Both the position numbers and the translations under genes were made by a program. The notes under the pieces were generated by a model. It saw only the letters and a program-made list of their open reading frames with translations. It did not search any database and was not told the origin of the DNA. A DNA stretch of 64,000 bases from Neisseria sicca (GTDB lineage: Bacteria; Pseudomonadota; Gammaproteobacteria; Burkholderiales; Neisseriaceae): contig NZ_POXG01000001.1 in the NCBI RefSeq assembly GCF_003044565.1, positions 744,001 to 808,000 of the forward strand, given 5' to 3'. Position 1 is the stretch's first letter; each line of letters begins with the position of its first letter. Below are positions 19,194 to 30,589 of this stretch, in pieces.

Positions 19194-19395
19194 TCACATC
19201 ATTAATATGACAAGAATTCAAGAAGCGAATCGCATTTGGTGCGGCAAAACAGCCAAACCAAAACCCATACAAACAGCAAAAAACCAAAGGTCGTCTGAAA
19301 CCCAATATCTTGAAAATGATAAAAAAGACGGAAACAGCGGCAGCGTGCCATCCCCCCGTTTGCTTGGAACGAATCATGTTGCCTAAACAACAAAA

Positions 19396-19435
19396 AAGGT
19401 CGTCTGAAAACGCAATACGATTTTCAGACGACCTT
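19396..19435. terminator. DUS-pair hairpin after the cupin gene
   Basis: AAGGTCGTCTGAAAA and TTTTCAGACGACCTT form a 15-bp stem just beyond the cupin stop codon, with A/T runs on both sides. Likely terminator of the minus-strand cupin gene. Confidence 0.75.
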
Positions 19436-19451
19436 GTCGGTTTGATGACTG

Positions 19452-19928
19452 CTATTTGGCAGCTTGGGCAGCGGCGGTTTCAGCAATCAGGTCAAGGAAG
19501 ACCAGCGGCTCTTTGCCGATGTTCTTCAATGCATGGGACTGACCGGGGCGGGCGATGGTGATGTCGCCGGCGCCGACTGGGGTCTGTTTGCCCGTGCTGT
19601 CGGTAAACACGCCTTTGCCCGATACGATGATGTAAACGTCTTCGTTGTCGGTGTGTTTGTGTTCGCCGATGGATGCGCCCGGCGGCAGGGTCAGCCAGCC
19701 GATTTCCCTGAACGCGTCTTGGGCGGCGGTCTGGTGGCGGTTGAAGGCGAAGCGGCCGAGCAGCGGGCCTTTGCCTCCGGCTGCGTTTTCGCGGTTCCAC
19801 TCCGCCAAATCGGCTTTTTTGTACACTTGGACGCTGCGGTCGGTAGGTTTGGCCTGTTCCGCGGCGTGGATACTGACGCTCGTGCCGAGCAGAAAGGCGA
19901 CGGACAATGCGGTAAATAGCGGTTTCAT
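19452..19928 (-). CDS. Exported cupin-domain protein
   Basis: A 158-residue protein with a Sec signal peptide (cleavage likely IHA-AEQ, residue 22) and a single cupin barrel. Cupin motif 1 is PPGASIGEHKHTDNEDVYIIVSG in parts (G-X5-H-X-H-X4-E, about 92-108), giving the metal ligands His, His and Glu; motif 2 is PVGAGDITIARPGQSHALKN with the last His. It is predicted in the periplasm; the substrate is unknown. A double ATG (19931/19928) is preceded by GGAG; spacing favours the second. Confidence 0.82.
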   Translation of the reverse strand: MKPLFTALSVAFLLGTSVSIHAAEQAKPTDRSVQVYKKADLAEWNRENAAGGKGPLLGRFAFNRHQTAAQDAFREIGWLTLPPGASIGEHKHTDNEDVYIIVSGKGVFTDSTGKQTPVGAGDITIARPGQSHALKNIGKEPLVFLDLIAETAAAQAAK

Positions 19929-20024
19929 CATGGTTCTCCGTTTGTTGGGTTGTGTCAGAAGATGATGCGTTCCGTTTTCAGACGACCTGCGGGGTCGGTT
20001 GCTTTGCCCCGCAGGCGTCAAGGC

Positions 20025-21578
<1,554 letters not shown>

Positions 21579-21601
21579 CTACCGCTCCTAGCCGCGATTC
21601 T

Positions 21602-22717
21602 ATGATTTATCAAAGAAACTTCATCAAAGAACTCTCTTTTACCGCCGTCGGCATTTTCGTCGTCCTCTTGGCGGTGTTGGTCTCCACGCAGGCAATCAAC
21701 CTGCTCGGACGTGCCGCCGACGGGCGCGTCGCCATTGATGCCGTGTTGGCATTGGTCGGCTTCTGGGTCATCGGCATGACGCCGCTTTTGCTGGTGTTGA
21801 CCGCTTTCATCAGTACGCTGACCGTGTTGACCCGCTACTGGCGCGACAGCGAAATGTCAGTCTGGCTCTCCTGCGGATTGGCGTTGAAACAATGGATACG
21901 CCCCGTCATGCAGTTTGCCGTGCCCTTTGCCATCCTGATTGCCGTCATGCAGCTTTGGGTGATGCCGTGGGCGGAACTGCGCAGCCGCGAATACGCCGAA
22001 ATCCTCAAGCAGAAACAAGAATTGTCCATGGTGGAAGCGGGCGAGTTCAACAGCCTAGGCAAGCGCAACGGCAGGGTTTACTTCGTCGAAACCTTCGACA
22101 CCGAATCGGGCATCATGAAAAACCTGTTCCTGCGCGAACAGGATAAAAACGGCAACGACAACATTATCTTCGCCAAAGAAGGCAATTTCTCGCTGAACGA
22201 CAACAAGCGCACGCTCGACCTGCGCAACGGCTACCGTTACAGCGGCACGCCCGGCAAAGCCAACTACAACCGCGTTTCCTTCCAAAACCTCAGCCTGATT
22301 ATCAGCACCACACCCAAACTCATCGACCCCGTTTCCCACCGCCGCACCATCCCGACATCGCAGCTCATCGGCAGCAGCAACCCGCAACATCAGGCGGAAT
22401 TGATGTGGCGTATCTCGCTGACCGTCAGCGTCCTCCTGCTCTGCCTGCTTGCCGTGCCGCTTTCCTATTTCAACCCGCGCAGCGGCCACACCTACAACAT
22501 CCTCGTCGCCATCGGGCTTTTCCTGATTTACCAAAACGGACTGACCTTCCTGCGCAATGCCGTGGAAGACGGCAAAATCCATTTCTGGCTCGGACTGCTG
22601 CCCATGCACATCATCATGTTCGCCATCGCCGTCGTACTCCTGCGCGTCCGCAGTATGCCTAGCCAGCCCTTCTGGCAGGCGGTTGGCAAAAGTCTGACAT
22701 TGAAAGGCGGAAAATGA
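21602..22717 (+). CDS. lptF: Lipopolysaccharide export permease LptF
   Basis: LptF (371 residues) forms with LptG the membrane part of the LptB2FG ABC transporter that extracts LPS/LOS from the inner membrane and passes it to LptC-LptA. It has three N-terminal helices (about 10-30, 55-75, 98-118), a large periplasmic beta-jellyroll region (about 125-265) and three C-terminal helices. Signature segments are TRYWRDSEMSVWLSCG and LAVPLSYFNPRSGHTYN. It overlaps lptG by four bases (ATGA), so the two are translationally coupled. Confidence 0.95.
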   Translation: MIYQRNFIKELSFTAVGIFVVLLAVLVSTQAINLLGRAADGRVAIDAVLALVGFWVIGMTPLLLVLTAFISTLTVLTRYWRDSEMSVWLSCGLALKQWIRPVMQFAVPFAILIAVMQLWVMPWAELRSREYAEILKQKQELSMVEAGEFNSLGKRNGRVYFVETFDTESGIMKNLFLREQDKNGNDNIIFAKEGNFSLNDNKRTLDLRNGYRYSGTPGKANYNRVSFQNLSLIISTTPKLIDPVSHRRTIPTSQLIGSSNPQHQAELMWRISLTVSVLLLCLLAVPLSYFNPRSGHTYNILVAIGLFLIYQNGLTFLRNAVEDGKIHFWLGLLPMHIIMFAIAVVLLRVRSMPSQPFWQAVGKSLTLKGGK

Positions 22718-23784
22718 ACCTGATTTCACGTTACATCATCCGCCAAATGGCGGTTATGGCGGTTTACGCCCTCCTTGCCTTCCTTGCCCTGTACAGCTTT
22801 TTTGAAATCATCAACGAAGTCGGCGACTTAGGCAAAGGCAGTTATAACGGCGCAACCATGGCTCAATACGTCCTCATGCAGATGCCCGCGCGCGCCTACG
22901 AACTCATGCCCCTCGCCGTCCTCATCGGCGGACTCGTCTCCCTCAGCCAACTTGCCGCCGGCAGCGAACTGACCGTTATCAAAGCAAGCGGCATGAGCAC
23001 CAAAAAACTGCTGCTGATCCTGTCGCAGTTCGGACTGATTTTCGCCATCGCCACCGCCGCGCTCGGCGAATGGATTGCCCCCACCCTCAGCCAAAAAGCC
23101 GAAAACATCAAATCCGCCGCCATCAACGGCAAAATCAGCACCGGCAATACCGGGCTTTGGCTCAAAGAAAAAAACAGCATCATCAACGTGCGCGAAATGC
23201 TGCCCGACTATACCCTGCTGGGCATTAAAATTTGGGTGCGCAACGACAAAAACGAGCTGACGCAGGCAACGGAAGCCGAGTCCGCCGTTTTAAACAACGA
23301 CGGCAGTTGGCAGTTGAAAAACATCCGCCGCAGCACACTTGGCGAAGACAAAGTCGAAGTCTCCACCGCCGCCGAAGAAAACTGGCCGATTGCCGTCAAG
23401 CGCAACCTGATGGACGTATTACTCGTCAAACCCGACCAAATGTCCGTCGGCGAACTGACCACCTACATCAGCCACCTCGAAAACAACAACCAAAACACCC
23501 AAATCTACGCCATCGCATGGTGGCGCAAATTGGTTTACCCCGTCGCCGCCTGGGTGATGGCGCTCGTCGCCTTCGCCTTCACCCCGCAAACCACCCGCCA
23601 CGGCAATATGGGCTTGAAACTCTTCGGCGGCATCTGCCTCGGCTTGCTGTTCCACTTCGCCGGACGGCTCTTCGGCTTTACCAGCCAACTCTACGGCGTC
23701 CCGCCCTTCCTCGCCGGCGCACTGCCCACCATAGCCTTCGCCCTGCTCGCTGTGTGGCTGATACGCAGGCAGGAGCGGCGTTAA
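22714..23784 (+). CDS. lptG: Lipopolysaccharide export permease LptG
   Basis: LptG (356 residues) is the partner of LptF in the LPS exporter. It shows the YjgP/YjgQ layout: N-terminal helices with YALLAFLALYSFFEIINEV, the coupling-helix region GSELTVIKASGMSTKKL (about 90-106), a periplasmic domain from about 130 to 260 and C-terminal helices with FAFTPQTTRHGNMGLKLFGG. Length is typical. The start codon overlaps the lptF stop. A strong hairpin terminator follows at 23850. Confidence 0.95.
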   Translation: MNLISRYIIRQMAVMAVYALLAFLALYSFFEIINEVGDLGKGSYNGATMAQYVLMQMPARAYELMPLAVLIGGLVSLSQLAAGSELTVIKASGMSTKKLLLILSQFGLIFAIATAALGEWIAPTLSQKAENIKSAAINGKISTGNTGLWLKEKNSIINVREMLPDYTLLGIKIWVRNDKNELTQATEAESAVLNNDGSWQLKNIRRSTLGEDKVEVSTAAEENWPIAVKRNLMDVLLVKPDQMSVGELTTYISHLENNNQNTQIYAIAWWRKLVYPVAAWVMALVAFAFTPQTTRHGNMGLKLFGGICLGLLFHFAGRLFGFTSQLYGVPPFLAGALPTIAFALLAVWLIRRQERR

Positions 23785-23849
23785 GCCCAAGAATACGAGG
23801 AAAGTTTGCAAATTTAAGCTTCCAATTCGACACCAGAATCAATCAGACC

Positions 23850-23887
23850 AATCCGCCTAAAAAGCATTATTTTTAGGCGGATTTTTT
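23850..23887 (+). terminator. Terminator of lptFG
   Basis: AATCCGCCTAAAAA pairs with TTTTTAGGCGGATT and is followed by TTTTTCC, 66 bp after the lptG stop. A strong factor-independent terminator. Confidence 0.85.
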
Positions 23888-23986
23888 CCAAACTGTCGGC
23901 ATTGAGATTGCAGAATATTGTCGACTCAAACCGTATCGTTTCATGCGCCCTCTTCCACCCAAAAGAGAATAACGGCGGTTTAAAAC

Positions 23987-24022
23987 AAAAAAACAGAACA
24001 GCGAAAACTGTTCTGTTTTTTT
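23987..24022. terminator. Bidirectional terminator, acnB side
   Basis: AAAAACAGAACAG and CTGTTCTGTTTTT form a 15-bp stem with A and T runs on either side. It lies 65 bp beyond the acnB stop on the minus strand and also backs up the lptFG terminator. The rest of the 302-bp gap holds a DUS and nothing else clear. Confidence 0.8.
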
Positions 24023-24086
24023 GTTTTCAGACGACCTCATGGGTTTAGCCTCTAAAGGGGTCGTCTAAAACTGCTTTACCTACTTG

Positions 24087-26672
24087 TTAAACATTCACGG
24101 TCTCGGCTACTTCGTTGTAGCTGTCAATTTCGTTGAAGTTCATGTAGCGGTAGATTTGGTCGCCCTGTTCGTTGATGATGCCGATGTTGGCTTGGTATTC
24201 TTCAACGGTCGGGATTTTACCCAGTTTGGAGCAAATCGCCGCCAACTCTGCCGAGCCGAGGTAAACGAAGGTGTTTTTACCCAAGCGGTTCGGGAAGTTG
24301 CGGGTAGAGGTGGACATGACGGTCGCGCCTTCGTGTACTTGGGCTTGGTTACCCATACACAGCGAACAGCCCGGCATTTCCATACGCGCGCCGGCGCGGC
24401 CGAGTACACCGTAGTGGCCTTCGTCAGACAACTCTTTCGCATCCATTTTGGTTGGCGGCGCCATCCACAGGCGGACGGGGATGTCGGACTTGCCTTCCAA
24501 GAGTTTGGAGGCGGCGCGAAAGTGGCCGATGTTGGTCATGCACGAACCGATGAACACTTCGTCGATTTTGGTGCCGGAACGTTCGGACATGAAGCATACG
24601 TCGTCCGGGTCGTTCGGGCAGGCGATGATCGGCTCTTTAATGTCGTCCATGTTGATTTCAATCACAGCGGCGTATTCGGCATCTTTATCTGCTTCGAGCA
24701 GCTCTGGATTCGCCAGCCATTTTTCCATGGCTTTGATGCGGCGTTCCAAAGTGCGCGGGTCTTGATAGCCGTCGGCAATCATGTTTTTCATCAACACGAC
24801 GTTGGATTTCATGTACTCGATAATCGGCTCTTTGTTGAGCTTCACGGTACAGCCGGCGGCGGAGCGTTCGGCGGATGCGTCGGTCAATTCAAAGGCTTGT
24901 TCCACTTTCAAATCAGGCAGACCTTCGATTTCGAGGATGCGGCCGGAGAAGATGTTTTTCTTACCGGCTTTGGCCACGGTCAGCAAACCTTGTTTAATCG
25001 CGTAAAGCGGAATGGCGTTTACCAAATCGCGCAGGGTTACGCCCGGTTGCAGCTTGCCGCTGAAACGTACCAGTACGGACTCAGGCATATCGAGCGGCAT
25101 GACGCCGGTCGCTGCTGCGAAAGCAACCAAGCCGGAGCCGGCGGGGAAGGAAATACCGATAGGGAAACGGGTGTGGCTGTCGCCGCCGGTACCGACGGTA
25201 TCAGGCAGCAGCAGGCGGTTGAGCCATGAGTGGATCACGCCGTCGCCCGGGCGCAGAGCCACGCCGCCACGGGTAGAAATAAAGGCGGGCAGTTCTTTAT
25301 GGGTTCTGACATCGACAGGTTTCGGATAAGCGGCGGTATGGCAGAAAGACTGCATCACCATATCGGCGGAGAAGCCCAAACAAGCCAAGTCTTTTAACTC
25401 GTCGCGGGTCATCGGGCCAGTAGTGTCTTGCGAGCCGACCGTCGTCATGCGCGGTTCGCAATAAGTACCCGGGCGTACGCCTTGTCCTTCGGGCAGACCG
25501 CAGGCGCGACCGACCATTTTTTGTGCCAACGTGAAACCGGCTTTGCTTTCGGCAGGCGCTTGAGGCAGACGGAATTCGGTGGAAGCAGGCAGTTTCAGGG
25601 CTTCGCGCGCTTTGGCAGTCAAACCGCGGCCGATAATCAGGTTGATACGGCCGCCGGCTTGCACTTCGTCCAACAATACTTGGGATTTCAGGCTGAACTC
25701 GGCAACGGTTTCGCCGTTTTTCACGATTTTGCCTTCATAAGGCAGAATATCGACGACATCACCCATTTTCAGCGCGGAAACATCGACTTCAATCGGCAAC
25801 GCGCCGGAGTCTTCTTGAGTATTGAAGAAAATCGGCGCGATTTTGCCGCCCAAGCATACGCCGCCGAAACGTTTGTTCGGTACGAACGGGATGTCTTCGC
25901 CGGTATGCCAAATCACGGAGTTGGTCGCGGATTTGCGTGAAGAGCCGGTGCCGACCACGTCGCCGACATAGGCAACGGGATGACCTTTGGCTTTGAGTTC
26001 TTCCAATAATTTAATCGGACCGACTTCACCCGGTTTGTCGGGATTGATGCCGTCGCGCGGGTTTTTCAGCATCGCCAGCGCGTGCAGTGGAATATCGGGA
26101 CGGCTCCATGCGTCGGGCGCGGGGGAGAGGTCGTCCGTATTGGTTTCGCCGTCAACTTTAAAGACGGTAACGGTGATTTTTTCGGGAACTTTGGCACGCG
26201 AGGTGAACCATTCGGCATCCGCCCAAGATTGCAAAACCTCCTGCGCGTATTTATTGCCTTTTTCGGCTTTTTCCTGAACGTCGTGGAAAGAATCGAACAT
26301 CAGAAGCGTATGTTTCAAACCTTTGGCGGCGATGGGCGCGAGTTTGTCGTTGTCCAAGAGTTCGATTAAGGCATGAATGTTGTAACCGCCGAGCATCGTA
26401 CCTAAAAGTTCGGTCGCATATTCGGGGGAAATCAGCGGGCTGGATGCGCTGCCTTCGGCAACGGCAGCCAAGAATGAGGCTTTGACTTTGGCGGCATCGT
26501 CCACACCGGGCGGAACACGGTGGGCAAGCAGTTCGACCAAGAATTCACCTTCGCCTGCGGGCGGGTTTTTCAGCAGCTCGACCAAATCGGCGGTTTGCTG
26601 CGCGTTCAAAGGGAGGGGCGGGATACCGAGGGCAGCACGCTCGGCGGCGGCTTTGCGATAGGCTTCTAACAT
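24087..26672 (-). CDS. acnB: Aconitate hydratase B
   Basis: AcnB (861 residues) interconverts citrate and isocitrate in the TCA cycle; as apo-protein it can bind mRNA. The N-terminal HEAT-like domain 5 covers about residues 1-160 ([25 protein letters not shown]), then the swivel domain (about 165-380; [19 protein letters not shown]) and the catalytic domains. The 4Fe-4S ligands are visible in [12 protein letters not shown] (about 707) and [10 protein letters not shown] (about 765). Length matches E. coli AcnB (865). It appears monocistronic. The call is firm. Confidence 0.97.
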   Translation of the reverse strand: MLEAYRKAAAERAALGIPPLPLNAQQTADLVELLKNPPAGEGEFLVELLAHRVPPGVDDAAKVKASFLAAVAEGSASSPLISPEYATELLGTMLGGYNIHALIELLDNDKLAPIAAKGLKHTLLMFDSFHDVQEKAEKGNKYAQEVLQSWADAEWFTSRAKVPEKITVTVFKVDGETNTDDLSPAPDAWSRPDIPLHALAMLKNPRDGINPDKPGEVGPIKLLEELKAKGHPVAYVGDVVGTGSSRKSATNSVIWHTGEDIPFVPNKRFGGVCLGGKIAPIFFNTQEDSGALPIEVDVSALKMGDVVDILPYEGKIVKNGETVAEFSLKSQVLLDEVQAGGRINLIIGRGLTAKAREALKLPASTEFRLPQAPAESKAGFTLAQKMVGRACGLPEGQGVRPGTYCEPRMTTVGSQDTTGPMTRDELKDLACLGFSADMVMQSFCHTAAYPKPVDVRTHKELPAFISTRGGVALRPGDGVIHSWLNRLLLPDTVGTGGDSHTRFPIGISFPAGSGLVAFAAATGVMPLDMPESVLVRFSGKLQPGVTLRDLVNAIPLYAIKQGLLTVAKAGKKNIFSGRILEIEGLPDLKVEQAFELTDASAERSAAGCTVKLNKEPIIEYMKSNVVLMKNMIADGYQDPRTLERRIKAMEKWLANPELLEADKDAEYAAVIEINMDDIKEPIIACPNDPDDVCFMSERSGTKIDEVFIGSCMTNIGHFRAASKLLEGKSDIPVRLWMAPPTKMDAKELSDEGHYGVLGRAGARMEMPGCSLCMGNQAQVHEGATVMSTSTRNFPNRLGKNTFVYLGSAELAAICSKLGKIPTVEEYQANIGIINEQGDQIYRYMNFNEIDSYNEVAETVNV

Positions 26673-26843
26673 CTCTTTGTTCCTTTTTTCTGTTTTTCTT
26701 CTATCCGTTGCAAATGATTTGCAATCAAAGAATTGTAAACAATCCTTTTAGGTATCATAGACCAGTTTGGCAAAAATTGGAATATTTATGTTATCGGATG
26801 TAATAGGTGTTTGCTATTGAAACGAATTATCTTGAAAAATACG

Positions 26844-26881
26844 AAAAGGTCGTCTGAAAACAGGGTTTCAGACGACCTTTT
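26844..26881. terminator. DUS-pair terminator after clpX
   Basis: AAAAGGTCGTCTGAAA and its exact complement form a 16-bp stem, 31 bp beyond the clpX stop codon on the minus strand. Confidence 0.8.
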
Positions 26882-26911
26882 ATGTTTTATCGGAATGACC
26901 GGTTCATTCTT

Positions 26912-28180
26912 TTACCGGGCGTTTGCCTGATATTCGCTTCCGTCTTCACGCAGGAGCTTGGGCTGTTCGCCTTTCTCAATGACGTTTTTACCGATGACAA
27001 CTTTGGTCACGCCTTTCAAATCAGGCAGTTGATACATGGTATCCAAGAGGCAGCGTTCAACGATGGAGCGCAGACCGCGCGCGCCGGTTTTGCGTTCCAT
27101 TGCCTGACGGGCGATGCTGCGTAAGGCTTCTTCTTCAAATTCCAATTCGACATTTTCCATGCCGAACAGGGTTTGATATTGTTTCACCAAGGCATTTTTC
27201 GGCTCGGTCAAGATGTTGACCAATGCGTCTTCGTCCAATTCCGCCAGTGTAGCGATGACGGGTAGACGACCGATTAACTCGGGAATCAGACCGAATTTAA
27301 TCAAGTCTTCAGGCTCAACGATTTCAAACAATCCGGTAATGTCGGCATTTTCGTCCTTACTGTGAACGGACGCACCGAAACCGATACCGCCTTTTTCAGT
27401 ACGCTGACGGATGACTTTTTCCAAGCCTGCAAACGCGCCGCCGCAGATAAACAGGATGTTCGTCGTATCGACGTTGATAAATTCCTGATTCGGATGTTTG
27501 CGGCCACCTTGGGGTGGAACGCTGGCAACCGTACCTTCAATCAGTTTCAGCAAGGCTTGTTGCACGCCTTCGCCAGATACGTCGCGGGTAATCGACGGGT
27601 TGTCGCTTTTGCGGGAGATTTTGTCGATTTCATCAATATAGACGATACCGCGTTGGGCTTTTTCGACATCGAAATCGCATTTACCCAAAAGTTTGGTAAT
27701 GATTTGCTCGACGTCTTCACCGACATAACCCGCCTCGGTCAGCGTGGTCGCGTCCGCCATGACGAACGGTACGTCCAGTTTGCGCGCTAAAGACTGCGCC
27801 AACAGCGTTTTACCCGAACCGGTCGGACCGATAAGCAGGATGTTGGATTTCGACAATTCGACGTTGCCGTTGGCTTTGGGATGGCGCAGGCGTTTGTAAT
27901 GGTTGTACACCGACACCGCCAAGGCTTTCTTGGCTTGTTCCTGACCGATAACGTGATCGTTGAGGTTGGCGACGATTTCGGCAGGCGTGGGCAGCTTGTT
28001 GTTCGGATGGGACGCATCCGTTGCAGATTTGTCTGCGGAGAGGTCGTCTGAACTTTGCAGCATCACGCCGCAAGTTTCTACACATTCGTTACAGATAAAA
28101 GCGTTTTCGCCTTCAATCAGGTTTTTGACTTCATGCTCGGATTTTCCGCAAAACGAGCAGGAGCGTTTTTCTTCAGTCAT
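26912..28180 (-). CDS. clpX: ATP-dependent Clp protease ATP-binding subunit ClpX
   Basis: ClpX (422 residues) is the hexameric AAA+ unfoldase that feeds tagged proteins to ClpP. The N-terminal zinc-binding domain has four cysteines in [10 protein letters not shown] and CNECVETC (about 8-37). The AAA+ module shows Walker [13 protein letters not shown] (about 118), Walker B YIDEIDK (about 182), pore loop GYVGED (about 152) and the C-terminal small domain. The ClpP-docking loop IGF appears as GIGFG near residue 270. Here clpX is alone; no clpP or lon is adjacent. Confidence 0.97.
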   Translation of the reverse strand: MTEEKRSCSFCGKSEHEVKNLIEGENAFICNECVETCGVMLQSSDDLSADKSATDASHPNNKLPTPAEIVANLNDHVIGQEQAKKALAVSVYNHYKRLRHPKANGNVELSKSNILLIGPTGSGKTLLAQSLARKLDVPFVMADATTLTEAGYVGEDVEQIITKLLGKCDFDVEKAQRGIVYIDEIDKISRKSDNPSITRDVSGEGVQQALLKLIEGTVASVPPQGGRKHPNQEFINVDTTNILFICGGAFAGLEKVIRQRTEKGGIGFGASVHSKDENADITGLFEIVEPEDLIKFGLIPELIGRLPVIATLAELDEDALVNILTEPKNALVKQYQTLFGMENVELEFEEEALRSIARQAMERKTGARGLRSIVERCLLDTMYQLPDLKGVTKVVIGKNVIEKGEQPKLLREDGSEYQANAR

Positions 28181-28500
28181 AATTTATCTTCTGTTTTCAA
28201 GCAATATCGGCAAACCGTCATCCGAATGTTGCGGGAACGGTTTTCGGCAAAGTCGGTAAGTATAATCAGTATCTTAAGGTTTATCAAATACCGTATGGCA
28301 AGCTGTTTGGCGTAAGGTTTTCAGACGACCCTCCGACGCGTGGCAACACGCCACAATTTCCCATCCTTAAGATTGTTTCCAATTTGGGAAAAAGATGCAA
28401 ACAAACGCAAAAAAGCCATATTAAACTTTACATTTTGTTGTATTTTAAGCAAAATATCCCCTTTAATAATTCAATTGTCTTAAATTCTACTGGTTGAAGT
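28181..28500. other. Gap between clpX and the PBP7-like gene
   Basis: These 320 bases separate divergent genes and should hold both promoters. A single DUS lies at about 28320 and a weak GTGGC/GCCAC hairpin near 28339. The last 130 bases are AT-rich. No further feature is supported. Confidence 0.5.
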
Positions 28501-29442
28501 ATGTCGGTTATGAAATTTTATAAAACACTGAGTGCCGCCTGTTTGGGTATGGCGTTGACTGTCGCCGCCGCCCCTGCCGCTGCAGACGATATGGACGTTT
28601 TGGGTCAATTTTTGGAACAAAATTTTCCAACCCAAAATGACCCGATGGAAGCTTTCGCATTAAGCCACGCACAAAAAATCGAGGCTCAGGCGATGATGGC
28701 GGGGCCACTTTTGACATCGCAGTCCGCCCTGATTTTTAACAACAAAACAGGCGAAATCCTGTATCAGAAAAACGCAGACCGCGTGATGCCGATCGCGTCC
28801 ATTTCCAAACTGATGAGTGCGATGGTCGTTTTGGACGCGCGTTTGGATATGAACGAGCGCATTACCATTACCTCCGACGAAATCGACCGCCTGAAAGGTA
28901 CAGGCAGCCGCCTTGCCGTCGGCACAACGCTGACGCGCGGCGAATTGCTGCACCTGAGCCTGATGAGCAGCGAAAACCGCGCAACACACGCGCTGGGCCG
29001 CACCTATCCGGGCGGTATGTCGGCGTTTGTTGCTGCCATGAATGCCAAAGCGCAAAGCTTGGGCATGCACAACAGCCGTTTCTACGAACCTACCGGTCTG
29101 AATTTCCAAAACGTATCAACCGCCAACGATTTGAACCGAATGGTCGCCGCGGCAAGCAAATATCCGCTTATCCGCAAAAACTCGACCTCCAACTACGGCT
29201 CGGTTTGGACGGCAAACGGTCGCCAAAACTATAAAAACTCCAACGCCCTCGTGCGCGAAGGCAGCTGGAACATCGAGCTTCAGAAAACCGGTTATATCCG
29301 CGAAGCAGGACGTTCGATGGTGGTTAAGGCAAATGTTCAAAACCAACCGATTACCATCGTATTGCTGAACTCGCCAACTTCGACAACACGCGTAAACGAC
29401 GCGCGTAAGATCGAGTCTTGGATGTCGCAGCGCCGCTCTTAA
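28501..29442 (+). CDS. pbpG: D-alanyl-D-alanine endopeptidase, PBP7/PbpG-like
   Basis: A 313-residue serine peptidase (S11/low-molecular-mass penicillin-binding protein) with a signal peptide (about 1-28, ending AAAPAAA). The active-site triad is visible: SxxK as ASISKLM (about 99), SxN as MSSENRA (about 158) and KTG as LQKTGYI (about 262). It cleaves D-Ala crosslinks of peptidoglycan in the periplasm. It may start at 28501 or at the second Met, 28510; spacing from GAAG does not decide. Whether its preference is endo- or carboxypeptidase cannot be told from sequence alone. Confidence 0.9.
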   Translation: MSVMKFYKTLSAACLGMALTVAAAPAAADDMDVLGQFLEQNFPTQNDPMEAFALSHAQKIEAQAMMAGPLLTSQSALIFNNKTGEILYQKNADRVMPIASISKLMSAMVVLDARLDMNERITITSDEIDRLKGTGSRLAVGTTLTRGELLHLSLMSSENRATHALGRTYPGGMSAFVAAMNAKAQSLGMHNSRFYEPTGLNFQNVSTANDLNRMVAAASKYPLIRKNSTSNYGSVWTANGRQNYKNSNALVREGSWNIELQKTGYIREAGRSMVVKANVQNQPITIVLLNSPTSTTRVNDARKIESWMSQRRS

Positions 29443-29452
29443 AAACACTTAT

Positions 29453-29484
29453 TATGCCGTCTGAAAATCAGGCGGCATTTTTTA
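29453..29484 (+). terminator. Terminator containing an ATGCCGTCTGAA DUS
   Basis: AATGCCG-like sequence (TATGCCGTCTGA) pairs with TCAGGCGGCAT and is followed by TTTTTTA, just after the PBP7-like gene. The left arm is an exact 12-mer of the meningococcal DUS dialect (29454-29465), unlike nearly all others in this window; the right arm is not a DUS. Confidence 0.75.
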
Positions 29485-29554
29485 TATGATAAGCAGAAAA
29501 ACTTCATGCAATCCGGTTGAAAAATCTTGATTTTAACAATATTAGGAGATGCAA

Positions 29555-30331
29555 ATGCCGAACAAAAAACAATACAAAAAACCGTTTATACAGCTGGGTA
29601 TTATTTTGGCTTTGACCGGCTGTACTTCCGTTGCCGATATGGTGGGATACGATACAGCATCGCTCAACGAGGCCGCAGCAAAAAACTACTCGCAAGTAGT
29701 ACAACAAGCGCAATCGCAACGCGTTTTGGACAACACTTCCCAGACTTCGCGCCGTATCAAAACCGTATTTGAGCGTCTGAAACCCCATGCCAATCAAGCC
29801 AACCAAACCGGCGTACCTTTCAACTGGCAGATGAATGTTTTCCGTGGCAATGAATTGAACGCTTGGGCAATGCCGGGCGGCAAAATGGCGATGTATACCG
29901 GCATGGTCGATCGTTTGAAATTGACGGATGACGAAATCGCCGCCGTTATCGGCCACGAAATGACCCATGCCCTGCTTGAGCATGGCAAAAAAGCCATCGG
30001 CGGCCAAGTATTGACCGGATTGGGCGGTTCTATTTTGGCGGGCGCGTCCGGAGTTGATGCCAATATTGTCGGCTTGGGTACGGATTTACTTGCTTCCAAA
30101 CCATTTTCGCGCCATCAGGAGAGCGAAGCGGACGCAGGCGGCGTACGTTTGATGGCTCAAGCAGGTTACAATCCCGAAGCAGCCATCAGCGTTTGGGAAA
30201 AGATGAGCAAACTCGAAGGCAGCTCGTCCATCGCGATTTTGTCCACCCATCCGACCAATCAGACACGCATCAATGCCATTCGCAGAATGCTGCCTGAACT
30301 CATGCCGATTTATCAAAAGAATAAACGATAA
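29555..30331 (+). CDS. M48 family metalloprotease, lipoprotein
   Basis: The 258-residue protein has a lipoprotein signal (LALTGC, Cys about 22) and a soluble M48 zinc peptidase domain. The zinc motif is HEMTH within VIGHEMTHALLEHGKK (about 129), with the third ligand Glu in QESEADAGGVRLMAQAGYNPEAA in parts (about 190). This is the LoiP/YcaL-like group of periplasmic or outer membrane proteases, related to quality control of envelope proteins. ATG 29555 is favoured over 29549: AGGAG lies six bases before the former and touches the latter. Confidence 0.9.
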   Translation: MPNKKQYKKPFIQLGIILALTGCTSVADMVGYDTASLNEAAAKNYSQVVQQAQSQRVLDNTSQTSRRIKTVFERLKPHANQANQTGVPFNWQMNVFRGNELNAWAMPGGKMAMYTGMVDRLKLTDDEIAAVIGHEMTHALLEHGKKAIGGQVLTGLGGSILAGASGVDANIVGLGTDLLASKPFSRHQESEADAGGVRLMAQAGYNPEAAISVWEKMSKLEGSSSIAILSTHPTNQTRINAIRRMLPELMPIYQKNKR

Positions 30332-30589
30332 ATTTTTTGGAGAAACTTTCCGTAAACCAATATCGGAATTTTCCAAACCAAGCTGCAATTCCTTGCTTTA
30401 AATTCACTTTAAATTAATTTAAATCAAATTATTGCACAAACTTCAATCAAAATTTTTCAGACGACCCTTCCTCCCCTCGTGACAAAGGTCGTCTGAAAAA
30501 TTGTCAACATTTTAACCCAAATTACCAAGCAACCCAGACCCATTCGGCGTATAATACAGCCTTTCCCAACCGCATTTGTGAGCTGAATC

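Noticed and set aside
26788-26803. TGTTATCGGATGTAAT upstream of acnB as a Zur-like site
   Set aside because: Only the left half matches; there is no palindrome and no reason for zinc control of aconitase.
30455-30501. DUS pair before purL as an attenuator
   Set aside because: It lies upstream of the likely purL -10 box (30550), so it is outside the purL leader and most simply ends the preceding M48 protease transcript.
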